The position numbers were made by a program, and so were the translations under genes. A stretch of DNA of 64,000 bases from Tanytarsus gracilentus (taxonomy: Eukaryota; Arthropoda; Insecta; Diptera; Chironomidae), in NCBI GenBank assembly GCA_038502055.1, contig JAXRKN010000030.1, forward strand, positions 1 to 64,000, read 5' to 3'. This document shows positions 1 through 15,000 of this stretch, piece by piece; positions within the stretch are counted from its first letter, which is position 1, and each line of letters starts with the position of its first letter. Under the pieces are notes generated by a model. That model searched no databases. It was given only the letters and a program-made list of their open reading frames with translations, and was not told where the DNA came from.

Positions 1-3000
1 CTGATAAAAATTTTTTTTTACACATGGGTCATAAGAAACCCATTGCTAAATCCAAAAATATTTATCACAGTGACATAAGCGATATGTCATTACGATCCTA
101 CAATAAAATGCTCTCAGAAAATATATAACAAGAAATTTAAAAAAATTACATTCAAAAAAAATATGAAAAAAATAAATAAATATTTCTGATAAAATTTTTT
201 TTTTACACATGGGTCATAAGAAACCCATTGCTAAATCCAAAAATATTTATCACAGTGACATAAGCGATATGTCATTACGATCCTACAATAAAATGCTCTC
301 AGAAAATATATAACAAGAAATTTAAAAAAATTACATTCAAAAAAAATATGAAAAAAATAAATAAATATTTCTGATAAAATTTTTTTTTTACACATGGGTC
401 ATAAGAAACCCATTGCTAAATCCAAAAATATTTATCACAGTGACATAAGCGATATGTCATTACGATCCTACAATAAAATGCTCTCAGAAAATATATAACA
501 AGAAATTTAAAAAAATTACATTCAAAAAAAATATGAAAAAAATAAATAAATATTTCTGATAAAATTTTTTTTTTACACATGGGTCATAAGAAACCCATTG
601 CTAAATCCAAAAATATTTATCACAGTGACATAAGCGATATGTCATTACGATCCTACAATAAAATGCTCTCAGAAAATATATAACAAGAAATTTAAAAAAA
701 TTACATTCAAAAAAAATATGAAAAAAATAAATAAATATTTCTGATAAAATTTTTTTTTTACACATGGGTCATAAGAAACCCATTGCTAAATCCAAAAATA
801 TTTATCACAGTGACATAAGCGATATGTCATTACGATCCTACAATAAAATGCTCTCAGAAAATATATAACAAGAAATTTAAAAAAATTACATTCAAAAAAA
901 ATATGAAAAAAATAAATAAATATTTCTGATAAAATTTTTTTTTTACACATGGGTCATAAGAAACCCATTGCTAAATCCAAAAATATTTATCACAGTGACA
1001 TAAGCGATATGTCATTACGATCCTACAATAAAATGCTCTCAGAAAATATATAACAAGAAATTTAAAAAAATTACATTCAAAAAAATATGAAAAAAATAAA
1101 TAAATATTTCTGATAAAATTTTTTTTTTACACATGGGTCATAAGAAACCCATTGCTAAATCCAAAAATATTTATCACAGTGACATAAGCGATATGTCATT
1201 ACGATCCTACAATAAAATGCTCTCAGAAAATATATAACAAGAAATTTAAAAAAATTACATTCAAAAAAAATATGAAAAAAATAAATAAATATTTCTGATA
1301 AAATTTTTTTTTTACACATGGGTCATAAGAAACCCATTGCTAAATCCAAAAATATTTATCACAGTGACATAAGCGATATGTCATTACGATCCTACAATAA
1401 AATGCTCTCAGAAAATATATAACAAGAAATTTAAAAAAATTACATTCAAAAAAAATATGAAAAAAATAAATAAATATTTCTGATAAAATTTTTTTTTTAC
1501 ACATGGGTCATAAGAAACCCATTGCTAAATCCAAAAATATTTATCACAGTGACATAAGCGATATGTCATTACGATCCTACAATAAAATGCTCTCAGAAAA
1601 TATATAACAAGAAATTTAAAAAAATTACATTCAAAAAAAATATGAAAAAAATAAATAAATATTTCTGATAAAATTTTTTTTTTACACATGGGTCATAAGA
1701 AACCCATTGCTAAATCCAAAAATATTTATCACAGTGACATAAGCGATATGTCATTACGATCCTACAATAAAATGCTCTCAGAAAATATATAACAAGAAAT
1801 TTAAAAAAATTACATTCAAAAAAAATATGAAAAAATAAATAAATATTTCTGATAAAATTTTTTTTTTACACATGGGTCATAAGAAACCCATTGCTAAATC
1901 CAAAAATATTTATCACAGTGACATAAGCGATATGTCATTACGATCCTACAATAAAATGCTCTCAGAAAATATATAACAAGAAATTTAAAAAAATTACATT
2001 CAAAAAAATATGAAAAAAATAAATAAATATTTCTGATAAAATTTTTTTTTTTACACATGGGTCATAAGAAACCCATTGCTAAATCCAAAAATATTTATCA
2101 CAGTGACATAAGCGATATGTCATTACGATCCTACAATAAAATGCTCTCAGAAAATATATAACAAGAAATTTAAAAAAATTACATTCAAAAAAAATATGAA
2201 AAAAATAAATAAATATTTCTGATAAAATTTTTTTTTTACACATGGGTCATAAGAAACCCATTGCTAAATCCAAAAATATTTATCACAGTGACATAAGCGA
2301 TATGTCATTACGATCCTACAATAAAATGCTCTCAGAAAATATATAACAAGAAATTTAAAAAAATTACATTCAAAAAAAATATGAAAAAAATAAATAAATA
2401 TTTCTGATAAAATTTTTTTTTTACACATGGGTCATAAGAAACCCATTGCTAAATCCAAAAATATTTATCACAGTGACATAAGCGATATGTCATTACGATC
2501 CTACAATAAAATGCTCTCAGAAAATATATAACAAGAAATTTAAAAAAATTACATTCAAAAAAAATATGAAAAAAATAAATAAATATTTCTGATAAAATTT
2601 TTTTTTTACACATGGGTCATAAGAAACCCATTGCTAAATCCAAAAATATTTATCACAGTGACATAAGCGATATGTCATTACGATCCTACAATAAAATGCT
2701 CTCAGAAAATATATAACAAGAAATTTAAAAAATTATATTCAAAAAAAATATGAAAAAAATAAATAAATATTTCTGATAAAATTTTTTTTTTACACATGGG
2801 TCATAAGAAACCCATTGCTAAATCCAAAAATATTTATCACAGTGACATAAGCGATATGTCATTACGATCCTACAATAAAATGCTCTCAGAAAATATATAA
2901 CAAGAAATTTAAAAAAATTACATTCAAAAAAAATATGAAAAAAATAAATAAATATTTCTGATAAAATTTTTTTTTTACACATGGGTCATAAGAAACCCAT

Positions 3001-6000
3001 TGCTAAATCCAAAAATATTTATCACAGTGACATAAGCGATATGTCATTACGATCCTACAATAAAATGCTCTCAGAAAATATATAACAAGAAATTTAAAAA
3101 AATTACATTCAAAAAAAATATGAAAAAAATAAATAAATATTTCTGATAAAATTTTTTTTTTACACATGGGTCATAAGAAACCCATTGCTAAATCCAAAAA
3201 TATTTATCACAGTGACATAAGCGATATGTCATTACGATCCTACAATAAAATGCTCTCAGAAAATATATAACAAGAAATTTAAAAAAATTACATTCAAAAA
3301 AAATATGAAAAAAATAAATAAATATTTCTGATAAAATTTTTTTTTTACACATGGGTCATAAGAAACCCATTGCTAAATCCAAAAATATTTATCACAGTGA
3401 CATAAGCGATATGTCATTACGATCCTACAATAAAATGCTCTCAGAAAATATATAACAAGAAATTTAAAAAAATTACATTCAAAAAAAATATGAAAAAAAT
3501 AAATAAATATTTCTGATAAAATTTTTTTTTTTACACATGGGTCATAAGAAACCCATTGCTAAATCCAAAAATATTTATCACAGTGACATAAGCGATATGT
3601 CATTACGATCCTACAATAAAATGCTCTCAGAAAATATATAACAAGAAATTTAAAAAAATTACATTCAAAAAAAATATGAAAAAAATAAATAAATATTTCT
3701 GATAAAATTTTTTTTTTACACATGGGTCATAAGAAACCCATTGCTAAATCCAAAAATATTTATCACAGTGACATAAGCGATATGTCATTACGATCCTACA
3801 ATAAAATGCTCTCAGAAAATATATAACAAGAAATTTAAAAAAATTACATTCAAAAAAAATATGAAAAAAATAAATAAATATTTCTGATAAATTTTTTTTT
3901 TTACACATGGGTCATAAGAAACCCATTGCTAAATCCAAAAATATTTATCACAGTGACATAAGCGATATGTCATTACGATCCTACAATAAAATGCTCTCAG
4001 AAAATATATAACAAGAAATTTAAAAAAATTACATTCAAAAAAAATATGAAAAAAATAAATAAATATTTCTGATAAAATTTTTTTTTTACACATGGGTCAT
4101 AAGAAACCCATTGCTAAATCCAAAAATATTTATCACAGTGACATAAGCGATATGTCATTACGATCCTACAATAAAATGCTCTCAGAAAATATATAACAAG
4201 AAATTTAAAAAAATTACATTCAAAAAAAATATGAAAAAAATAAATAAATATTTCTGATAAAATTTTTTTTTTACACATGGGTCATAAGAAACCCATTGCT
4301 AAATCCAAAAATATTTATCACAGTGACATAAGCGATATGTCATTACGATCCTACAATAAAATGCTCTCAGAAAATATATAACAAGAAATTTAAAAAAATT
4401 ACATTCAAAAAAAATATGAAAAAAATAAATAAATATTTCTGATAAAATTTTTTTTTTACACATGGGTCATAAGAAACCCATTGCTAAATCCAAAAATATT
4501 TATCACAGTGACATAAGCGATATGTCATTACGATCCTACAATAAAATGCTCTCAGAAAATATATAACAAGAAATTTAAAAAAATTACATTCAAAAAAAAT
4601 ATGAAAAAAATAAATAAATATTTCTGATAAAATTTTTTTTTTACACATGGGTCATAAGAAACCCATTGCTAAATCCAAAAATATTTATCACAGTGACATA
4701 AGCGATATGTCATTACGATCCTACAATAAAATGCTCTCAGAAAATATATAACAAGAAATTTAAAAAAATTACATTCAAAAAAAATATGAAAAAAATAAAT
4801 AAATATTTCTGATAAAATTTTTTTTTTACACATGGGTCATAAGAAACCCATTGCTAAATCCAAAAATATTTATCACAGTGACATAAGCGATATGTCATTA
4901 CGATCCTACAATAAAATGCTCTCAGAAAATATATAACAAGAAATTTAAAAAAATTACATTCAAAAAAAATATGAAAAAAATAAATAAATATTTCTGATAA
5001 AATTTTTTTTTTACACATGGGTCATAAGAAACCCATTGCTAAATCCAAAAATATTTATCACAGTGACATAAGCGATATGTCATTACGATCCTACAATAAA
5101 ATGCTCTCAGAAAATATATAACAAGAAATTTAAAAAAATTACATTCAAAAAAAATATGAAAAAAATAAATAAATATTTCTGATAAAATTTTTTTTTTACA
5201 CATGGGTCATAAGAAACCCATTGCTAAATCCAAAAATATTTATCACAGTGACATAAGCGATATGTCATTACGATCCTACAATAAAATGCTCTCAGAAAAT
5301 ATATAACAAGAAATTTAAAAAAATTACATTCAAAAAAAATATGAAAAAAATAAATAAATATTTCTGATAAAATTTTTTTTTTACACATGGGTCATAAGAA
5401 ACCCATTGCTAAATCCAAAAATATTTATCACAGTGACATAAGCGATATGTCATTACGATCCTACAATAAAATGCTCTCAGAAAATATATAACAAGAAATT
5501 TAAAAAAATTACATTCAAAAAAAATATGAAAAAAATAAATAAATATTTCTGATAAAATTTTTTTTTTACACATGGGTCATAAGAAACCCATTGCTAAATC
5601 CAAAAATATTTATCACAGTGACATAAGCGATATGTCATTACGATCCTACAATAAAATGCTCTCAGAAAATATATAACAAGAAATTTAAAAAAATTACATT
5701 CAAAAAAAATATGAAAAAAATAAATAAATATTTCTGATAAATTTTTTTTTTACACATGGGTCATAAGAAACCCATTGCTAAATCCAAAAATATTTATCAC
5801 AGTGACATAAGCGATATGTCATTACGATCCTACAATAAAATGCTCTCAGAAAATATATAACAAGAAATTTAAAAAAATTACATTCAAAAAAAATATGAAA
5901 AAAATAAATAAATATTTCTGATAAAATTTTTTTTTTACACATGGGTCATAAGAAACCCATTGCTAAATCCAAAAATATTTATCACAGTGACATAAGCGAT

Positions 6001-9000
6001 ATGTCATTACGATCCTACAATAAAATGCTCTCAGAAAATATATAACAAGAAATTTAAAAAAATTACATTCAAAAAAAATATGAAAAAAATAAATAAATAT
6101 TTCTGATAAAATTTTTTTTTTACACATGGGTCATAAGAAACCCATTGCTAAATCCAAAAATATTTATCACAGTGACATAAGCGATATGTCATTACGATCC
6201 TACAATAAAATGCTCTCAGAAAATATATAACAAGAAATTTAAAAAAATTACATTCAAAAAAAATATGAAAAAAATAAATAAATATTTCTGATAAAATTTT
6301 TTTTTACACATGGGTCATAAGAAACCCATTGCTAAATCCAAAAATATTTATCACAGTGACATAAGCGATATGTCATTACGATCCTACAATAAAATGCTCT
6401 CAGAAAATATATAACAAGAAATTTAAAAAAATTACATTCAAAAAAAATATGAAAAAAATAAATAAATATTTCTGATAAAATTTTTTTTTTACACATGGGT
6501 CATAAGAAACCCATTGCTAAATCCAAAAATATTTATCACAGTGACATAAGCGATATGTCATTACGATCCTACAATAAAATGCTCTCAGAAAATATATAAC
6601 AAGAAATTTAAAAAAATTACATTCAAAAAAAATATGAAAAAAATAAATAAATATTTCTGATAAAATTTTTTTTTTACACATGGGTCATAAGAAACCCATT
6701 GCTAAATCCAAAAATATTTATCACAGTGACATAAGCGATATGTCATTACGATCCTACAATAAAATGCTCTCAGAAAATATATAACAAGAAATTTAAAAAA
6801 ATTACATTCAAAAAAAATATGAAAAAAATAAATAAATATTTCTGATAAAATTTTTTTTTTACACATGGGTCATAAGAAACCCATTGCTAAATCCAAAAAT
6901 ATTTATCACAGTGACATAAGCGATATGTCATTACGATCCTACAATAAAATGCTCTCAGAAAATATATAACAAGAAATTTAAAAAAATTACATTCAAAAAA
7001 AATATGAAAAAAATAAATAAATATTTCTGATAAAAATTTTTTTTTACACATGGGTCATAAGAAACCCATTGCTAAATCCAAAAATATTTATCACAGTGAC
7101 ATAAGCGATATGTCATTACGATCCTACAATAAAATGCTCTCAGAAAATATATAACAAGAAATTTAAAAAAATTACATTCAAAAAAAATATGAAAAAAATA
7201 AATAAATATTTCTGATAAAATTTTTTTTTTACACATGGGTCATAAGAAACCCATTGCTAAATCCAAAAATATTTATCACAGTGACATAAGCGATATGTCA
7301 TTACGATCCTACAATAAAATGCTCTCAGAAAATATATAACAAGAAATTTAAAAAAATTACATTCAAAAAAAATATGAAAAAAATAAATAAATATTTCTGA
7401 TAAAATTTTTTTTTTACACATGGGTCATAAGAAACCCATTGCTAAATCCAAAAATATTTATCACAGTGACATAAGCGATATGTCATTACGATCCTACAAT
7501 AAAATGCTCTCAGAAAATATATAACAAGAAATTTAAAAAAATTACATTCAAAAAAAATATGAAAAAAATAAATAAATATTTCTGATAAAATTTTTTTTTT
7601 ACACATGGGTCATAAGAAACCCATTGCTAAATCCAAAAATATTTATCACAGTGACATAAGCGATATGTCATTACGATCCTACAATAAAATGCTCTCAGAA
7701 AATATATAACAAGAAATTTAAAAAAATTACATTCAAAAAAAATATGAAAAAAATAAATAAATATTTCTGATAAAATTTTTTTTTTACACATGGGTCATAA
7801 GAAACCCATTGCTAAATCCAAAAATATTTATCACAGTGACATAAGCGATATGTCATTACGATCCTACAATAAAATGCTCTCAGAAAATATATAACAAGAA
7901 ATTTAAAAAAATTACATTCAAAAAAAATATGAAAAAAATAAATAAATATTTCTGATAAAATTTTTTTTTTACACATGGGTCATAAGAAACCCATTGCTAA
8001 ATCCAAAAATATTTATCACAGTGACATAAGCGATATGTCATTACGATCCTACAATAAAATGCTCTCAGAAAATATATAACAAGAAATTTAAAAAAATTAC
8101 ATTCAAAAAAAATATGAAAAAAATAAATAAATATTTCTGATAAAATTTTTTTTTACACATGGGTCATAAGAAACCCATTGCTAAATCCAAAAATATTTAT
8201 CACAGTGACATAAGCGATATGTCATTACGATCCTACAATAAAATGCTCTCAGAAAATATATAACAAGAAATTTAAAAAAATTACATTCAAAAAAAATATG
8301 AAAAAAATAAATAAATATTTCTGATAAAATTTTTTTTTACACATGGGTCATAAGAAACCCATTGCTAAATCCAAAAATATTTATCACAGTGACATAAGCG
8401 ATATGTCATTACGATCCTACAATAAAATGCTCTCAGAAAATATATAACAAGAAATTTAAAAAAATTACATTCAAAAAAAATATGAAAAAAATAAATAAAT
8501 ATTTCTGATAAAATTTTTTTTTTACACATGGGTCATAAGAAACCCATTGCTAAATCCAAAAATATTTATCACAGTGACATAAGCGATATGTCATTACGAT
8601 CCTACAATAAAATGCTCTCAGAAAATATATAACAAGAAATTTAAAAAAATTACATTCAAAAAAAATATGAAAAAAATAAATAAATATTTCTGATAAAATT
8701 TTTTTTTTACACATGGGTCATAAGAAACCCATTGCTAAATCCAAAAATATTTATCACAGTGACATAAGCGATATGTCATTACGATCCTACAATAAAATGC
8801 TCTCAGAAAATATATAACAAGAAATTTAAAAAAATTACATTCAAAAAAAATATGAAAAAAATAAATAAATATTTCTGATAAAATTTTTTTTTTACACATG
8901 GGTCATAAGAAACCCATTGCTAAATCCAAAAATATTTATCACAGTGACATAAGCGATATGTCATTACGATCCTACAATAAAATGCTCTCAGAAAATATAT

Positions 9001-12000
9001 AACAAGAAATTTAAAAAAATTACATTCAAAAAAAATATGAAAAAAATAAATAAATATTTCTGATAAAATTTTTTTTTTACACATGGGTCATAAGAAACCC
9101 ATTGCTAAATCCAAAAATATTTATCACAGTGACATAAGCGATATGTCATTACGATCCTACAATAAAATGCTCTCAGAAAATATATAACAAGAAATTTAAA
9201 AAAATTACATTCAAAAAAAATATGAAAAAAATAAATAAATATTTCTGATAAAATTTTTTTTTTACACATGGGTCATAAGAAACCCATTGCTAAATCCAAA
9301 AATATTTATCACAGTGACATAAGCGATATGTCATTACGATCCTACAATAAAATGCTCTCAGAAAATATATAACAAGAAATTTAAAAAAATTACATTCAAA
9401 AAAAATATGAAAAAAATAAATAAATATTTCTGATAAAATTTTTTTTTTACACATGGGTCATAAGAAACCCATTGCTAAATCCAAAAATATTTATCACAGT
9501 GACATAAGCGATATGTCATTACGATCCTACAATAAAATGCTCTCAGAAAATATATAACAAGAAATTTAAAAAAATTACATTCAAAAAAAATATGAAAAAA
9601 ATAAATAAATATTTCTGATAAAATTTTTTTTTTTACACATGGGTCATAAGAAACCCATTGCTAAATCCAAAAATATTTATCACAGTGACATAAGCGATAT
9701 GTCATTACGATCCTACAATAAAATGCTCTCAGAAAATATATAACAAGAAATTTAAAAAAATTACATTCAAAAAAAATATGAAAAAAATAAATAAATATTT
9801 CTGATAAAATTTTTTTTTTACACATGGGTCATAAGAAACCCATTGCTAAATCCAAAAATATTTATCACAGTGACATAAGCGATATGTCATTACGATCCTA
9901 CAATAAAATGCTCTCAGAAAATATATAACAAGAAATTTAAAAAAATTACATTCAAAAAAAATATGAAAAAAATAAATAAATATTTCTGATAAAATTTTTT
10001 TTTTACACATGGGTCATAAGAAACCCATTGCTAAATCCAAAAATATTTATCACAGTGACATAAGCGATATGTCATTACGATCCTACAATAAAATGCTCTC
10101 AGAAAATATATAACAAGAAATTTAAAAAAATTACATTCAAAAAAAATATGAAAAAAATAAATAAATATTTCTGATAAAATTTTTTTTTTACACATGGGTC
10201 ATAAGAAACCCATTGCTAAATCCAAAAATATTTATCACAGTGACATAAGCGATATGTCATTACGATCCTACAATAAAATGCTCTCAGAAAATATATAACA
10301 AGAAATTTAAAAAAATTACATTCAAAAAAAATATGAAAAAAATAAATAAATATTTCTGATAAAATTTTTTTTTTACACATGGGTCATAAGAAACCCATTG
10401 CTAAATCCAAAAATATTTATCACAGTGACATAAGCGATATGTCATTACGATCCTACAATAAAATGCTCTCAGAAAATATATAACAAGAAATTTAAAAAAA
10501 TTACATTCAAAAAAAATATGAAAAAAATAAATAAATATTTCTGATAAAATTTTTTTTTTACACATGGGTCATAAGAAACCCATTGCTAAATCCAAAAATA
10601 TTTATCACAGTGACATAAGCGATATGTCATTACGATCCTACAATAAAATGCTCTCAGAAAATATATAACAAGAAATTTAAAAAAATTACATTCAAAAAAA
10701 ATATGAAAAAAATAAATAAATATTTCTGATAAAATTTTTTTTTTACACATGGGTCATAAGAAACCCATTGCTAAATCCAAAAATATTTATCACAGTGACA
10801 TAAGCGATATGTCATTACGATCCTACAATAAAATGCTCTCAGAAAATATATAACAAGAAATTTAAAAAAATTACATTCAAAAAAAATATGAAAAAAATAA
10901 ATAAATATTTCTGATAAAATTTTTTTTTTACACATGGGTCATAAGAAACCCATTGCTAAATCCAAAAATATTTATCACAGTGACATAAGCGATATGTCAT
11001 TACGATCCTACAATAAAATGCTCTCAGAAAATATATAACAAGAAATTTAAAAAAATTACATTCAAAAAAAATATGAAAAAAATAAATAAATATTTCTGAT
11101 AAAATTTTTTTTTTACACATGGGTCATAAGAAACCCATTGCTAAATCCAAAAATATTTATCACAGTGACATAAGCGATATGTCATTACGATCCTACAATA
11201 AAATGCTCTCAGAAAATATATAACAAGAAATTTAAAAAAATTACATTCAAAAAAAATATGAAAAAAATAAATAAATATTTCTGATAAAATTTTTTTTTTA
11301 CACATGGGTCATAAGAAACCCATTGCTAAATCCAAAAATATTTATCACAGTGACATAAGCGATATGTCATTACGATCCTACAATAAAATGCTCTCAGAAA
11401 ATATATAACAAGAAATTTAAAAAAATTACATTCAAAAAAAATATGAAAAAAATAAATAAATATTTCTGATAAAATTTTTTTTTTACACATGGGTCATAAG
11501 AAACCCATTGCTAAATCCAAAAATATTTATCACAGTGACATAAGCGATATGTCATTACGATCCTACAATAAAATGCTCTCAGAAAATATATAACAAGAAA
11601 TTTAAAAAAATTACATTCAAAAAAAATATGAAAAAAATAAATAAATATTTCTGATAAAAATTTTTTTTTACACATGGGTCATAAGAAACCCATTGCTAAA
11701 TCCAAAAATATTTATCACAGTGACATAAGCGATATGTCATTACGATCCTACAATAAAATGCTCTCAGAAAATATATAACAAGAAATTTAAAAAAATTACA
11801 TTCAAAAAAAATATGAAAAAAATAAATAAATATTTCTGATAAAATTTTTTTTTTACACATGGGTCATAAGAAACCCATTGCTAAATCCAAAAATATTTAT
11901 CACAGTGACATAAGCGATATGTCATTACGATCCTACAATAAAATGCTCTCAGAAAATATATAACAAGAAATTTAAAAAAATTACATTCAAAAAAAATATG

Positions 12001-15000
12001 AAAAAAATAAATAAATATTTCTGATAAAATTTTTTTTTTACACATGGGTCATAAGAAACCCATTGCTAAATCCAAAAATATTTATCACAGTGACATAAGC
12101 GATATGTCATTACGATCCTACAATAAAATGCTCTCAGAAAATATATAACAAGAAATTTAAAAAAATTACATTCAAAAAAAATATGAAAAAAATAAATAAA
12201 TATTTCTGATAAAATTTTTTTTTTACACATGGGTCATAAGAAACCCATTGCTAAATCCAAAAATATTTATCACAGTGACATAAGCGATATGTCATTACGA
12301 TCCTACAATAAAATGCTCTCAGAAAATATATAACAAGAAATTTAAAAAAATTACATTCAAAAAAAATATGAAAAAAATAAATAAATATTTCTGATAAAAT
12401 TTTTTTTTACACATGGGTCATAAGAAACCCATTGCTAAATCCAAAAATATTTATCACAGTGACATAAGCGATATGTCATTACGATCCTACAATAAAATGC
12501 TCTCAGAAAATATATAACAAGAAATTTAAAAAAATTACATTCAAAAAAAATATGAAAAAAATAAATAAATATTTCTGATAAAATTTTTTTTTTACACATG
12601 GGTCATAAGAAACCCATTGCTAAATCCAAAAATATTTATCACAGTGACATAAGCGATATGTCATTACGATCCTACAATAAAATGCTCTCAGAAAATATAT
12701 AACAAGAAATTTAAAAAAATTACATTCAAAAAAAATATGAAAAAAATAAATAAATATTTCTGATAAAATTTTTTTTACACATGGGTCATAAGAAACCCAT
12801 TGCTAAATCCAAAAATATTTATCACAGTGACATAAGCGATATGTCATTACGATCCTACAATAAAATGCTCTCAGAAAATATATAACAAGAAATTTAAAAA
12901 AATTACATTCAAAAAAAATATGAAAAAAATAAATAAATATTTCTGATAAAATTTTTTTTTTACACATGGGTCATAAGAAACCCATTGCTAAATCCAAAAA
13001 TATTTATCACAGTGACATAAGCGATATGTCATTACGATCCTACAATAAAATGCTCTCAGAAAATATATAACAAGAAATTTAAAAAAATTACATTCAAAAA
13101 AAATATGAAAAAAATAAATAAATATTTCTGATAAAATTTTTTTTTTACACATGGGTCATAAGAAACCCATTGCTAAATCCAAAAATATTTATCACAGTGA
13201 CATAAGCGATATGTCATTACGATCCTACAATAAAATGCTCTCAGAAAATATATAACAAGAAATTTAAAAAAATTACATTCAAAAAAAATATGAAAAAAAT
13301 AAATAAATATTTCTGATAAAATTTTTTTTTTACACATGGGTCATAAGAAACCCATTGCTAAATCCAAAAATATTTATCACAGTGACATAAGCGATATGTC
13401 ATTACGATCCTACAATAAAATGCTCTCAGAAAATATATAACAAGAAATTTAAAAAAATTACATTCAAAAAAAATATGAAAAAAATAAATAAATATTTCTG
13501 ATAAAATTTTTTTTTTACACATGGGTCATAAGAAACCCATTGCTAAATCCAAAAATATTTATCACAGTGACATAAGCGATATGTCATTACGATCCTACAA
13601 TAAAATGCTCTCAGAAAATATATAACAAGAAATTTAAAAAAATTACATTCAAAAAAAATATGAAAAAAATAAATAAATATTTCTGATAAAATTTTTTTTT
13701 TACACATGGGTCATAAGAAACCCATTGCTAAATCCAAAAATATTTATCACAGTGACATAAGCGATATGTCATTACGATCCTACAATAAAATGCTCTCAGA
13801 AAATATATAACAAGAAATTTAAAAAAATTACATTCAAAAAAAATATGAAAAAAATAAATAAATATTTCTGATAAAATTTTTTTTTTACACATGGGTCATA
13901 AGAAACCCATTGCTAAATCCAAAAATATTTATCACAGTGACATAAGCGATATGTCATTACGATCCTACAATAAAATGCTCTCAGAAAATATATAACAAGA
14001 AATTTAAAAAAATTACATTCAAAAAAAATATGAAAAAAATAAATAAATATTTCTGATAAAATTTTTTTTTTACACATGGGTCATAAGAAACCCATTGCTA
14101 AATCCAAAAATATTTATCACAGTGACATAAGCGATATGTCATTACGATCCTACAATAAAATGCTCTCAGAAAATATATAACAAGAAATTTAAAAAAATTA
14201 CATTCAAAAAAAATATGAAAAAAATAAATAAATATTTCTGATAAAATTTTTTTTTTACACATGGGTCATAAGAAACCCATTGCTAAATCCAAAAATATTT
14301 ATCACAGTGACATAAGCGATATGTCATTACGATCCTACAATAAAATGCTCTCAGAAAATATATAACAAGAAATTTAAAAAAATTACATTCAAAAAAAATA
14401 TGAAAAAAATAAATAAATATTTCTGATAAAATTTTTTTTTTACACATGGGTCATAAGAAACCCATTGCTAAATCCAAAAATATTTATCACAGTGACATAA
14501 GCGATATGTCATTACGATCCTACAATAAAATGCTCTCAGAAAATATATAACAAGAAATTTAAAAAAATTACATTCAAAAAAAATATGAAAAAAATAAATA
14601 AATATTTCTGATAAAATTTTTTTTTTACACATGGGTCATAAGAAACCCATTGCTAAATCCAAAAATATTTATCACAGTGACATAAGCGATATGTCATTAC
14701 GATCCTACAATAAAATGCTCTCAGAAAATATATAACAAGAAATTTAAAAAAATTACATTCAAAAAAAATATGAAAAAAATAAATAAATATTTCTGATAAA
14801 ATTTTTTTTTTACACATGGGTCATAAGAAACCCATTGCTAAATCCAAAAATATTTATCACAGTGACATAAGCGATATGTCATTACGATCCTACAATAAAA
14901 TGCTCTCAGAAAATATATAACAAGAAATTTAAAAAAATTACATTCAAAAAAAATATGAAAAAAATAAATAAATATTTCTGATAAAATTTTTTTTTTACAC

